This document shows, one piece after another, positions 43,089 to 54,688 of a DNA stretch of 60,601 bases. The first letter of the stretch is position 1. Each line of letters begins with the position of its first letter. The position numbers and the translations under genes were made by a program. Source of the stretch: Candidatus Roizmanbacteria bacterium (GTDB taxonomy: Bacteria; Patescibacteriota; Microgenomatia; UBA1406; GWC2-37-13); assembly GCA_016201695.1 (NCBI GenBank), contig JACQCK010000015.1, positions 1 to 60,601 of the forward strand, written 5' to 3'. Below the pieces are notes generated by a model that did no database searches, was not told where the DNA came from, and saw nothing but the letters and a program-made list of their open reading frames with translations.

Positions 43089-43094
43089 ACTATA
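43089..43094 (-). promoter_or_regulatory. -10 box of ruvA (leaderless type)
   Basis: TATAGT on the minus strand, five bases before the ATG at 43083, at the very end of topA. No clear -35. Confidence 0.4.
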
Positions 43095-45111
43095 TTGGCA
43101 ACTTCCAGGCTGAGTACTTACAGGTTGGGTAGTTTTCACAGCCGTAGAATTTTTTGCGGCTTCGGGTGTAACGCGTTACAATTTTACCGTTGTCTTCCGG
43201 ACAAAACTTATTCGGGACTATCTGTAAAAATGCCTTCGTAAATTTACAGGTCGGAAAATTGGTGCAACCCATAAACTTACCGAACTTTGAAAAGCGGATG
43301 GCGAGCGGTGAGTTGCACTGCGGACATTTTTCGTCAACCCTCTGCTCAACGTCAATCACTTCTTTGTCGTCTTTTTTTACCTTCAATTCTTCCTGGAACG
43401 GGGTATTAAATTCCGTTAACAGCGGCACCAACTCCTTACTGCCTTCGGCAATTTCGTCAAGCGCCTGTTCCATTTTAGCGGTAAAATCCAGCGCAAATAG
43501 GGTCGGAAATGCGTTCGACAGGTAGTCGGAGATGACCGTGCCCAAAAGTGTTGGCAAAAAGGCGCGGTTTTCTTTCTCGACATAATTTTTATCCTGAATT
43601 AAGGAAATTATCGGAGCATACGTCGACGGCCGGCCGATGCCTTTCTCTTCGAGTGTTTTAATGAGTGAGGCCTCGTTAAACCGCGGCGGCGGCTTAGTCT
43701 CACTCTCCTTAACATCCAGACTCAACAACTTTACCACTTCCCCTTGCCGCAAACAGTGAGTAGTTTTATTGGCGGCGGCAAAGTCTGGATCTAAAACGCG
43801 AAGAAATCCGGCAAAAAGCACCTGCTGCATTGCTGCTTCAAATTCATACCCCTTTCCTCCTTTAACCGTGATTTTTATGTTTTTAACCGACGCCTCTTTC
43901 ATCTGGGTGGCGACAGCCCGATCAAAAATTAATTTATAGAGTTTTTGGTGGGCAGTGATTATCTTGCCGTTGATTTCAATATCGGCGGCCTCTTTAGCTA
44001 ATTTGGTCGGTCGGATAGCTTCGTGCGCTTCTTGAGCCATTTTTGATTTTGTCTTGTATCCGCGCGGCGTTTGCAGGGCGTATTCCGTCCCAAAACTTTT
44101 GACGATAAAGTCCTTTGCCTTAATAACAAATTGGTCGGCTAAATTAAAAGAGTCGGTCCGGTGATAGGTAATCAGCCCGTGTTCGTACAGATTCTGCGCG
44201 AGCCTCATGGTCATCTTTGGGGAGTAGCCGAACCGGTGAAATGACTCCTGTTGGAGAAGTGAGGTGGTAAACGGCGGCGGCGGATTGCGGCTTACCACCG
44301 ACTCTTTTATCTCTATGACCGAATATTGATCGGCCAAGAGATCTGATTTAATCGCGTCAACATGCGGCTTGTCGATCGTAGTTTTACTGTAAGTATAGTC
44401 ACCGGTAAACAGCTGCTTGGTAAACTTTTGTTCATAAGCGATCCCGTCTTTTGCAACGAGTTTGGCTTCGATCCGCTGACCGTCTTGAAAAGTACCGATA
44501 AACTGATAATAATCTTCCAGGGTGAAAGTTTTAATTTCTTTTTCGCGCTCAACGATAAGCCGTAAAGCGACGGTCTGGACGCGGCCGGCCGACAACCAAT
44601 TCTTGCCAATTTTTTTCCATAGTAACGGCGACAGCTCGTAACCGACAATGCGATCCAGTATTCTTCTTGCCTGCTGGGCATAGACCAGGTTGAAACGAAG
44701 TCCCTCCGGTTTTTCAAGCGCCGACTTCAGTGCCGAAGGGGTAATTTCATGAAAAACGATCCGTTTAACGGCTAAGCCTTTTTTAAAGCTGCTCTGCGGC
44801 CATTTCTCATTAATTAGTCCCAGTAAAAAGGCGACGTGGTAGGAGATTGACTCACCTTCGCGGTCCGGGTCGGTCGCCAAGATGATTTCCTTGTTTTTTT
44901 TGGCAAGTTCCATCAGCTCGTCAACGATTTTCTGTTTTGTTTTGATAACCTTATAATTTGGCGCAAAGTTATGCTCGTAGTCGATGGAGAGACGGCTGCT
45001 TGGCAGATCGCGAACATGTCCCATGGTCGCGAAGACATAAAAGTCCTGGCCATTTAAGATTTTGTTGAAGGTCCGCGCTTTTGTTGGTGATTCGACAATA
45101 ATTAATGTCAT
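43090..45111 (-). CDS. topA: DNA topoisomerase I
   Basis: 673 residues. Type IA enzyme that relaxes negative supercoils. The Toprim domain has LIIVESPTKARTFNKIL and ATDPDREGESISYHVA. The active-site Tyr is in GLITYHRTDSFNLAD. The conserved GRVQTVALRLIVERE and the EKGIGRPSTYAPIISLIQ block follow. Two C-terminal C4 zinc fingers (CPQCNSPL...CTNFPTC; CPEDNGK...CENYPTC) complete it; the second has a CPED in place of CPxC. Upstream the ATP synthase operon ends 15 bases away on the same strand. Confidence 0.96.
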   Translation of the reverse strand: MTLIIVESPTKARTFNKILNGQDFYVFATMGHVRDLPSSRLSIDYEHNFAPNYKVIKTKQKIVDELMELAKKNKEIILATDPDREGESISYHVAFLLGLINEKWPQSSFKKGLAVKRIVFHEITPSALKSALEKPEGLRFNLVYAQQARRILDRIVGYELSPLLWKKIGKNWLSAGRVQTVALRLIVEREKEIKTFTLEDYYQFIGTFQDGQRIEAKLVAKDGIAYEQKFTKQLFTGDYTYSKTTIDKPHVDAIKSDLLADQYSVIEIKESVVSRNPPPPFTTSLLQQESFHRFGYSPKMTMRLAQNLYEHGLITYHRTDSFNLADQFVIKAKDFIVKSFGTEYALQTPRGYKTKSKMAQEAHEAIRPTKLAKEAADIEINGKIITAHQKLYKLIFDRAVATQMKEASVKNIKITVKGGKGYEFEAAMQQVLFAGFLRVLDPDFAAANKTTHCLRQGEVVKLLSLDVKESETKPPPRFNEASLIKTLEEKGIGRPSTYAPIISLIQDKNYVEKENRAFLPTLLGTVISDYLSNAFPTLFALDFTAKMEQALDEIAEGSKELVPLLTEFNTPFQEELKVKKDDKEVIDVEQRVDEKCPQCNSPLAIRFSKFGKFMGCTNFPTCKFTKAFLQIVPNKFCPEDNGKIVTRYTRSRKKFYGCENYPTCKYSAWKLPI

Positions 45112-45126
45112 TTATTTTTCTACAAC

Positions 45127-45543
45127 TTAACCGCGATACTTATGTCTTTTAATCAGCTTTAAGTCAATGGTCGAACGGCGAAGAAGAGTCAGGGCATCGG
45201 CTCTGGTTTTTTCATCCTTACTCTCGAGGAGGATTTTTTTGGCGTTTTTTATCGCCTCTTCCGTCTGGCGTTCGTCAATCTCACTTTGGTGGTAGGCGCG
45301 GGAGACCAAGACATTAAGCACTTTCCCGTCTGTCTCGAGATAGCCGCCGCCGATTGCCAAAAAGTCTTCCCGACCGACATACTTGATCTTGACAATGCCC
45401 TCTTTTAAAAGAGCAAACAGGCTCGTGTGACGGGGCAGAACAGTAATCTCTCCCGCCGCCGCCGGAGCGGTTACTGCTGTCACTTCGTCCTCGAGTACAA
45501 CTTTTCGGGGAGTAATGATTTTAAGATGCAGATTGTTAGGCAT
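45127..45543 (-). CDS. atpC: ATP synthase epsilon subunit
   Basis: 138 residues from the ATG at 45543; the longer frame runs into atpD. The rotor subunit that couples F1 to the c ring and inhibits ATP hydrolysis. N-terminal beta sandwich (LHLKIITPRKVVLEDEVTAVTAPAAAGEITVLPRHTSLFALL) followed by a C-terminal helical hairpin. The ATG comes one base after the atpD stop. Last gene of the operon. Confidence 0.93.
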   Translation of the reverse strand: MPNNLHLKIITPRKVVLEDEVTAVTAPAAAGEITVLPRHTSLFALLKEGIVKIKYVGREDFLAIGGGYLETDGKVLNVLVSRAYHQSEIDERQTEEAIKNAKKILLESKDEKTRADALTLLRRSTIDLKLIKRHKYRG

Positions 45544-45544
45544 A

Positions 45545-46936
<1,392 letters not shown>

Positions 46937-46939
46937 TTA

Positions 46940-47806
46940 TTAATTGCCCTCAACCGACTCTTTAGCCGTCACCATATCCAAAAGTTCATTGGTAATTTTT
47001 TCTTGGCGAAGCTTGTTACCGAGCAGCGAAAAATTATAGATAACATCCTCGGCATTGTCGGTGGCGTTTTTCATGGCGATCATCCGCGACGAATGTTCGC
47101 CGGCCTCGCTGCTTATGATTGCCCCCCTGATGCGGTCTTCAACAAAGCTTTTCAAAACCGCTTCGATGATTTCTTCCGCCGACGGTTCAACCAGATAATC
47201 GGCGCCGGTTAGCCGGTTACTTTTTTCCTTTTGTTCGGGTTGAAAGTCAAGTGAAATTGGCAGAAGGACTTCGGTTCGCGGGGCTGATTTTAAGGTCGAA
47301 ATAAACTGGTTGTATAAAATGATCACTCTCGAGAATTCTCGTGCGACAAACTTGGTCAGCGCCATCTGGAAAATCGCCGAAACCTCATCAAGCGGCGCGG
47401 TCGCTGAAAAATCAGCAACAATCGGCCGGCCCAATTTACCGACCATAACGGCCCCTTTCCGGCCGACGGTTATAAAATCGGCTTTTTCATAAGCAATATT
47501 TTTAACCAGATAACGGAAAAGGTTGATGTTAAAAGCGCCGCACAAACCTTTGTTGGCGCTGACGTAAATACACAGCTCCTTAGCCGACGAGCTCTCGGGC
47601 GCCTGAAGGAGAACTGACATTTTCTCGTCTATTCCCGGCGAAATTTTGCTGATGATATGCTTAAGACTCTCGCGATAAGGGCGGCCTTCCAGCTCTATCA
47701 GTTGGGCTTTTTTCATTTTTATACCGGAAACCAGCTCCATCGCCTTGGTAATTTTCCTGACGTTTGAGATGGATTTGGTTTTTTTGCGGACCTGGCGTAA
47801 ATTCAT
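46940..47806 (-). CDS. atpG: ATP synthase gamma subunit
   Basis: 288 residues. The central rotor stalk. The terminal helices are conserved: LRQVRKKTKSISNVRKITKAMELVS at the N-terminus and MIAMKNATDNAEDVIYNFSLLGNKLRQEKITNELLDMVTAKES at the C-terminus. The middle has ELCIYVSANKGLCGAFN. It overlaps atpA by four bases and precedes atpD by 27. Confidence 0.95.
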   Translation of the reverse strand: MNLRQVRKKTKSISNVRKITKAMELVSGIKMKKAQLIELEGRPYRESLKHIISKISPGIDEKMSVLLQAPESSSAKELCIYVSANKGLCGAFNINLFRYLVKNIAYEKADFITVGRKGAVMVGKLGRPIVADFSATAPLDEVSAIFQMALTKFVAREFSRVIILYNQFISTLKSAPRTEVLLPISLDFQPEQKEKSNRLTGADYLVEPSAEEIIEAVLKSFVEDRIRGAIISSEAGEHSSRMIAMKNATDNAEDVIYNFSLLGNKLRQEKITNELLDMVTAKESVEGN

Positions 47807-49299
47807 AAGAAAAGATTGTCGCTGACAAACTTTTTTAACTCTTTTTCATCGCTTTCGTCCAGTAATTTATTCTTGTTTATTTTCAACAGCAGTTTTTTTC
47901 CCCGCGACCGTAAATCCTGTAGGTAACGGTTCTCAAACTCCTCAATCTTGTCAAGCGGTACCTCATCAAGATAACCCCCACTGGCGGCCCAAATGATCGC
48001 TACTTCTTGAGAAAGATCGTAGGGGACGTTCTTTTTTTGGCGCAGTATCTGCGTCAGGCGCGCGCCGCGGCTTAACAGCTTTTTTGTCTCCGGATCCAGA
48101 TCGGATTCAAATTGGGAAAAAGCGGCCATGTCGCGGTACTGCGCCAGATCAAGTTTTAAGCGGCCGGCTACTTTTTTCATCGCCTTGGTCTGCGCGTTAC
48201 CGCCGACGCGGGAGACCGAGAGTCCGACATTGATGGCGGGGCGATTACCCGAGTTAAAAAGATCGGCATCAAGCGCCAATTGTCCGTCAGTGATGGAAAT
48301 AACGTTTGTTGGAATATAGGCCGATAAATCCCCTTCCAAAGTTTCGATAATGGGAAGCGCGGTGATCGAACCGCCACCCAACTTATCGTTTAAGCGGCAG
48401 GCACGCTCTAACAGGCGCGAGTGCAGGTAGAAAACGTCACCCGGATAAGCCTCTCGGCCGGCCGGCCGGCGGAGGATGAGCGAAATTTCACGGTAGGCCC
48501 AGGCGTGTTTAGATAAGTCATCATAGACTATCACCACGTCTTTTCCCTGATCCATAAAATACTCGGCGATAGCGCAGGCGCCGTAGGGGGCCAGATACTG
48601 GACGCTGGCCGGATCGGAGGAAGTAGCGGCCACGACCACCGTGTAGTCAAACGCATTATTTTTTTGCAAGAGAGCCATTGTCGCCGCAATCTTTGAGCTC
48701 TTTTGGCCAATAGCACAATATACGGCGATAACTCCTTCGTTTTTCTGGGCAAGAACTGTGTCCAGGGCAATCGTTGTTTTTCCCGTCCCACGGTCGCCCA
48801 TTATCAATTCGCGCTGGCCGCGGCCGATCGGAATCAGCGCGTCAACCGCCTTAATACCAGTGTGAAGAGAAGTGGTGACCGGTTGGCGCGATACGACGCC
48901 GGGCGCAATTTTTTCCAAAGGGTATGATTTTTTTGCCTTCATTTTTCCCTTTCCGTCAAGCGGCCGACCCAACGGGTCGACCACCCGGCCGATGATTTCG
49001 TCGGCAACGCCAACTGATAGAGTCTCGCCGGAGCCGCGGGCCGTATCGCCATGTTTTAGCTTCAAGTAGTCGCCAAGAACGATCGCCCCGACCTCATCTT
49101 CCAGCAAATCGATCACATAGGCACGAAGGCCGTTGGTAAAATAAATAATCTCGCCGTAGCCAACATTATCGAGTCCGGAAAGGATCGCCACGCCGTCCTT
49201 TACCTGCGTAACCGCTCCTGTTTCCTGAACGGCAGTTTTCTTTTTTGGTTTAGAAAGCTCTGTCTCTAATTCCTTAAGATATTGATCAAGTAACTTCAT
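47803..49299 (-). CDS. atpA: ATP synthase alpha subunit
   Basis: 498 residues. The non-catalytic nucleotide-binding F1 subunit. Walker A GDRGTGKTTIALD near residue 168, VYCAIGQKSSKIA, the Walker B region VVIVYDDLSKHAWAYREISLILRRPAGREAYPGDVFYLHSRLLERA, and SVSRVGGNAQTKAMKKVAG. The N-terminal segment is a little shorter than in E. coli (513), which fits the shortened delta subunit it would bind. It overlaps atpH by 14 bases. Confidence 0.97.
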   Translation of the reverse strand: MKLLDQYLKELETELSKPKKKTAVQETGAVTQVKDGVAILSGLDNVGYGEIIYFTNGLRAYVIDLLEDEVGAIVLGDYLKLKHGDTARGSGETLSVGVADEIIGRVVDPLGRPLDGKGKMKAKKSYPLEKIAPGVVSRQPVTTSLHTGIKAVDALIPIGRGQRELIMGDRGTGKTTIALDTVLAQKNEGVIAVYCAIGQKSSKIAATMALLQKNNAFDYTVVVAATSSDPASVQYLAPYGACAIAEYFMDQGKDVVIVYDDLSKHAWAYREISLILRRPAGREAYPGDVFYLHSRLLERACRLNDKLGGGSITALPIIETLEGDLSAYIPTNVISITDGQLALDADLFNSGNRPAINVGLSVSRVGGNAQTKAMKKVAGRLKLDLAQYRDMAAFSQFESDLDPETKKLLSRGARLTQILRQKKNVPYDLSQEVAIIWAASGGYLDEVPLDKIEEFENRYLQDLRSRGKKLLLKINKNKLLDESDEKELKKFVSDNLFL

Positions 49300-49573
49300 A
49301 CATGGTTTCTTGTAAATTGTTTAATCTTCCTTTTAAGGAAAAATCCATCACCTTTGATCCTATTTTTACTACAATTCCCGCCAAAAGCGACTTATCAACA
49401 ACATATTCTACTTCTCTGGGTTTTTTTTCCGGTCCGACTTTTTTGAAAAGCAGCGAGATCTCTTCATCGGTAAGCTTATGCGAAGAGACAACGGTTACCC
49501 GCTCTTTGATGCGGTCCAGCCTTTCCTGAAAAAGCATTTTTAGTTCGAGGCGTGTCTGCGGATCTAGCTTCAT
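49286..49573 (-). CDS. atpH: ATP synthase delta subunit, C-terminal domain only
   Basis: 95 residues, about half of the usual 175-185. The recognisable part is the C-terminal beta-hairpin that contacts subunit b (YVVDKSLLAGIVVKIGSKVMDFSLKGRLNNL). The N-terminal six-helix bundle that caps F1 through the alpha N-termini is mostly missing: only about 50 residues of helix remain. The gene sits in the standard place between atpF and atpA, overlapping atpA by 14 bases, so this is a genuinely reduced protein and not a gene-calling artefact; no other frame continues upstream. Confidence 0.85.
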   Translation of the reverse strand: MKLDPQTRLELKMLFQERLDRIKERVTVVSSHKLTDEEISLLFKKVGPEKKPREVEYVVDKSLLAGIVVKIGSKVMDFSLKGRLNNLQETMYEVT

Positions 49574-49577
49574 AAAA

Positions 49578-50081
49578 TCATGAGGACGAAACCGAGCGCT
49601 CTAAATTTTTAAGAATGTATTTCGTCAATGCCTGTTGAGCGTCCTTATCCAAGTAGTCCTTGAGTGATTCGCTGACTAAAAACAAACCGAGCTCGGAAAC
49701 TTTGTTTTTCATCTCCCGCTGCATCGCCACTCTCTCTTCGACGATCTGCTTTTTACCCTTTTCAACTAAAACCGACGCTTCTTTTTTCGCGTCCTCAATC
49801 AGATCGGCGCGGACTTTTTCGGCCGAGTCCTTCGCTTTTTTTATTGCCTCGTCAAGCTGTTTTCTCATCTGGAGTTTCATTTCATTTTTCTGTACTTCAA
49901 AGGCCAACTCGGATTCTTTAATCTCGTCCATAATTTTTTGCTTTTCCTTTTCCTTAACCGCCTCTCCCTTTAAAAAGGCGGCAAACGGCTTGGCGATAAA
50001 TCGCTTGAAAATGTAGAAAAACAGGACAAAATTTACCAGCTGCGCCAGTAATAATTTTCCGTCGATGCCTAAATTTTCCAT
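49578..50081 (-). CDS. atpF: ATP synthase subunit b
   Basis: 167 residues. The peripheral stalk. One N-terminal membrane helix (LLLAQLVNFVLFFYIFKRFI) and a long charged coiled coil (VKEKEKQKIMDEIKESELAFEVQKNEMK...). The C-terminus would bind delta. Fifteen bases after atpE and four before atpH. Confidence 0.93.
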   Translation of the reverse strand: MENLGIDGKLLLAQLVNFVLFFYIFKRFIAKPFAAFLKGEAVKEKEKQKIMDEIKESELAFEVQKNEMKLQMRKQLDEAIKKAKDSAEKVRADLIEDAKKEASVLVEKGKKQIVEERVAMQREMKNKVSELGLFLVSESLKDYLDKDAQQALTKYILKNLERSVSSS

Positions 50082-50096
50082 AATAAATAAGGTGCC

Positions 50097-51079
<983 letters not shown>

Positions 51080-51087
<8 letters not shown>

Positions 51088-51322
51088 CTTTTAAAATCCG
51101 TATTAAATTGTAAAAACAGGCGATCGTCCCCAGTCCGATTCCCGCCAAAGTCAAAACCGGCTTTGTCCGCAGCCATTTGTCCGCCAAAAGACCCAAAAAA
51201 ACTCCCGCCAAAATGGGAGTTAATAGGTAAAAGCCAATGTCGGCAACATAACTTGGTTTTTTTTTAGGTGCTTCTTTTTTCGGAATATCCGGCACTTGCT
51301 CTATCTCACCGCTACTTGTCAT
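51080..51322 (-). CDS. atpI: AtpI/AtpZ-like assembly protein of the ATP synthase operon
   Basis: 80 residues with two membrane helices (YVADIGFYLLTPILAGVFLGLLADKWL and VLTLAGIGLGTIACFYNLIRIL), the pattern of AtpI/AtpZ proteins, which help assemble the c ring or carry magnesium. The start at 51322 is chosen because the promoter's -10 box covers the in-frame ATG at 51349. Overlaps atpB by eight bases. Confidence 0.8.
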
Positions 51323-51347
51323 GACGAACTTATTTTTTGTTGAGATC

Positions 51348-51376
51348 ATTGTATCATCTGTCTTTTTATTAGTCAA
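51348..51376 (-). promoter_or_regulatory. Promoter of the ATP synthase operon (TTGACT-N17-TACAAT)
   Basis: The -35 is at 51371-51376 and the -10 at 51348-51353 on the minus strand. The predicted start leaves a leader of about 18 bases before the ATG at 51322. The nine-gene operon ends at 45127. Confidence 0.75.
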
Positions 51377-51449
51377 CGTGAAACCGGGTCGGTCTTCGTC
51401 AAGGCGGGGTAAAACTAAGTATGGACTGGGCTTTCGGTTTATTTTCATA

Positions 51450-54400
51450 TTAACGGCGGTCAAGGGCGACGGCGTTATCAATAATGACGCTTAATCGGCC
51501 GTCGCGATCGTTAATCTTACCCTTGAGTATAATAACGCGGTTGATCGCCAGTATATCTTTAAGTTGCGCGTAGATTCTGGGAAAAGCAATAAGCTCAATC
51601 GCTCCGGTCTCGTCAAATAAATTCAGAAACGACATCTCGGCGTTATTTTTCTTGGTCTTGATTATCTTTTTGCCGCTCACAATCCCGGCCAGCACCAGAG
51701 TGGCGTTGACGTCCTCGGGATGAATGTCACCGATTTTCTTAGTGATTTTTTTGTCAATGACCGCTTTATACTTGAGAAGCGGATTTTTGGTAATCAAAAA
51801 GCCGATAACCTCCTTTTCCATGTTATACAGCTCATCTTCTCCAAACTCTGCGACTTGGGTAAAACTGTCCTCTAAATTCAGTTTGTCCCCCGTACCGAAA
51901 AGGCCAAACTGGCCCTTTTCCCGTTCATCTTTTAAGCCCGCGACCTCGCGGACAAGAATCGGGTAGTAAGAAAGAAGCGAAGCGCGATTGGCAAAGAGGC
52001 TAAAAACTCCGGCTTTGATCAGGCTTTCAACGGTTTTTTTGTTTACTCTTCGAAGGTCGACCCGATAAAGAAAATCCTTAAAACTGGTGAACGGCCCTTT
52101 TTGGCGGCCCTCAAGAATTGATTCAATGGCCGCCCGACCGATATTTTTGATGGCCGACAGCCCGAAACGGACAGAGTTACTTTCGATAGCAAAATCCTCC
52201 TGCGACTTATTTATTTCCGGCGGGAGGACATTAATTTCCATCCGTCGGCACTCCTCGAGTGCCTGGGCCATTTTTATTTCGCGTTGCGGGCCGGCGACCC
52301 CTTGCAGCTCCGCGCTTAAAAGAGCGGTCATATACTCAACTGGGTAGTTGGCCTTCATGTAAGCCGTCCAATAGGCAATCAAGGCATATGAGGCCGAATG
52401 GGCCTTATTAAACCCGTAGGCGGCAAATTTTTCAATGAAGTTGAAAATACTCTCGGCCAGATTTTTCGTGTACTTATTTTTGGCGGCGCCCTCAAGAAAC
52501 TTCTTTTTTTCTTTCTCCATCAATGATTTTTTCTTTTTGCCCATCGCCAGTCTAAGCTGGTCGGCTTCGCTCATGGTGTAGCCGGCCAACTGGTTGGCGA
52601 TCTGCATCACTTGTTCCTGATAAACAAGGACGCCGTAGGTTTCCTCAAGAATTATTTTTAAGTCCGGGTGAAGGTAGCGGATTTTTTTGGGGTTTTTCTT
52701 GCCCTCAAGAAAAGCGGGTATCAGGTCCATCGGCCCCGGTCGGTACAGCGCCACCATCGCGTAGATATCGCTCATTTTATTGGGCTTAAGATCTTTGGCT
52801 AAACGCCTCATTCCCCCGGACTCAAGCTGAAAAACGCCGATGGTTTCGCCGCGGGAAATAAGATCGAACGTTTTTTTGTCATCTAGCGGCACTTCGTGAA
52901 TATCAATCTTTTTACCGGTCTGTTGTTTTACATATTCCAGCGACTCTTCCAAAATAGTCAGATTGCGAAGGCCCAAAAAATCAATTTTCAAAAGGCCGAG
53001 GGCTTTATTTGCCGAAACGGAATTCAGATCCAGACAGTACATGTCAAACTGGGTAATAATTTTTCCCTCCTTGGCCTCGCGCTGAAGGGGGACATATTCG
53101 ATCAGCGGCTTATCGGTAATGATGACGCCGGCGGCGTGAACCGAAGCATGGCGGGGCAGACCTTCGACTTTCTGGGCGATATCAATCGCCTTTTTGCTGT
53201 CGTTTTCCGTCTGGTAGGCGAATTTTAGCGGCGGCGACTCTTCGAGCGCCTGGGCAATAGTCATGGCGAACCCCTGCTTGCCCTGCGGAATCATTTTTGC
53301 CAACCGATCACCCTGCGCATAAGACATTCCAAGCGCCCTGACGACATCACGGATCGCAAGACGCGCCTCCATTTTGCCAAAAGTAATGATGTGGGCGACC
53401 CGATCGACGCCGTATTTTTCAATAACATAACGCAGTACTTCCTCACGCCGGATATCGGCAAAGTCGATATCGGCGTCAGGCGGAGTCGGCCGCTCGTAAG
53501 TAAGGAAACGCTCAAACGGCAGATTATACTCAAGCGGATTGATATCGGTGATCCGCAGCAGGTACGCGACCAATGAGCCGGCCACCGAACCGCGGCCGGG
53601 CCCGACCGCGATCGCTTTGTTTTTGGCCCAGTTCACAAAGTCCTGAACAATGAGAAAATAGGCCGCGTAACCTTTTTTTATCATGACGTCGAGTTCATAG
53701 TCGACCCTTTTTTTTACGGCGTCAAGCGGATAGCGGCCGACCCGATCGATATTATTGTAAACAAGCTCGCGTAAATACTCGTCTGCCGACTTACCGTCCG
53801 GAGTCGGAAAATGAGGAAGAATGAGCTTGCCGTAAGGAATATCCACATCACACTGCGCGGCAATCTTTAGGGTATTTTCAACCGCCTCGGGAATATCAAT
53901 GAACTGCCCCTTCATCTCCTCGGCCGTTTTAAAATAAAAATCAGGATTATCGATCATGGAAAGGGGCCGGTTCTTCTCAAAGATTGCCCGTTGAGTCTGA
54001 ATGCAGAGAAGAATCTCCTGCGCATACGCGTCTTCACGGTCGAGATAATGAACGTCGTTGGTGGCGACAAGCGGTACGCCGTACTTTCGCGACAGTTTGA
54101 TCAGGTCGTCGTTGACGCGGTCAAGCACTTCCATATTCGGATGGCGCTGAAGTTCCAGATAAAAATCGCCTTTAAAAATAGCCAGGTATTTTTCCAAAAT
54201 TCGCTCGGCCTCGGTGACTTGCCGATCGGCGAGTAACGCCGGAATTTCGCCCGCCAGACAGCCGGAAGTCGCGATCAGCCCCTCGTGAAATTTTTCCGGA
54301 ATCTCAAAATCGACTCTAGGCTTGTAATAAAAACCGTTCAGGTGCGCCTCGGTGACCAGTTTTAAGAGATTCCGATAGCCGGTATTATTCTTGGCAAGCA

Positions 54401-54668
54401 ACAACAAATGAAACTGGTCCTTATCAACATTCGCCTGCTTGTCGTGACGAGATTTTTTTGCCTTATACGCCTCGACCCCGATAATCGGCTTGATCCCGAT
54501 CTCTTTGGCCTTCAGATAAAATTCGAAGGCGCCGTAAAGCGCGCCGTGATCGGTCAGGGCGACAGCCGGCATGCCAAGCGCCTTCGCGCGGCCTAACAGG
54601 TCGTCAATCCGGCACATACCGTCAAGAAGCGAGTACTGCGTATGATTATGAAGGTGAACAAAAGACAT
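51450..54668 (-). CDS. dnaE: DNA polymerase III alpha subunit
   Basis: 1072 residues. The main replicative polymerase. The N-terminal PHP domain keeps its metal ligands (HLHNHTQYSLLDG, ALTDHGALYG, ATNDVHYL), so it may still act as a proofreading exonuclease. The catalytic aspartates are in PPDADIDFAD and the preceding GPGRGSVAGSLVAYLL. FGKMEARLAIRDVVRALG, the HhH region and a C-terminal OB fold (TLVLAGIVSGKKIIKTKKN) follow. The intein-prone sites are uninterrupted. It lies downstream of gatB with a gap of 20 bases. Confidence 0.97.
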   Translation of the reverse strand: MSFVHLHNHTQYSLLDGMCRIDDLLGRAKALGMPAVALTDHGALYGAFEFYLKAKEIGIKPIIGVEAYKAKKSRHDKQANVDKDQFHLLLLAKNNTGYRNLLKLVTEAHLNGFYYKPRVDFEIPEKFHEGLIATSGCLAGEIPALLADRQVTEAERILEKYLAIFKGDFYLELQRHPNMEVLDRVNDDLIKLSRKYGVPLVATNDVHYLDREDAYAQEILLCIQTQRAIFEKNRPLSMIDNPDFYFKTAEEMKGQFIDIPEAVENTLKIAAQCDVDIPYGKLILPHFPTPDGKSADEYLRELVYNNIDRVGRYPLDAVKKRVDYELDVMIKKGYAAYFLIVQDFVNWAKNKAIAVGPGRGSVAGSLVAYLLRITDINPLEYNLPFERFLTYERPTPPDADIDFADIRREEVLRYVIEKYGVDRVAHIITFGKMEARLAIRDVVRALGMSYAQGDRLAKMIPQGKQGFAMTIAQALEESPPLKFAYQTENDSKKAIDIAQKVEGLPRHASVHAAGVIITDKPLIEYVPLQREAKEGKIITQFDMYCLDLNSVSANKALGLLKIDFLGLRNLTILEESLEYVKQQTGKKIDIHEVPLDDKKTFDLISRGETIGVFQLESGGMRRLAKDLKPNKMSDIYAMVALYRPGPMDLIPAFLEGKKNPKKIRYLHPDLKIILEETYGVLVYQEQVMQIANQLAGYTMSEADQLRLAMGKKKKSLMEKEKKKFLEGAAKNKYTKNLAESIFNFIEKFAAYGFNKAHSASYALIAYWTAYMKANYPVEYMTALLSAELQGVAGPQREIKMAQALEECRRMEINVLPPEINKSQEDFAIESNSVRFGLSAIKNIGRAAIESILEGRQKGPFTSFKDFLYRVDLRRVNKKTVESLIKAGVFSLFANRASLLSYYPILVREVAGLKDEREKGQFGLFGTGDKLNLEDSFTQVAEFGEDELYNMEKEVIGFLITKNPLLKYKAVIDKKITKKIGDIHPEDVNATLVLAGIVSGKKIIKTKKNNAEMSFLNLFDETGAIELIAFPRIYAQLKDILAINRVIILKGKINDRDGRLSVIIDNAVALDRR

Positions 54669-54688
54669 ATTGTTTACAGGATTAATCC

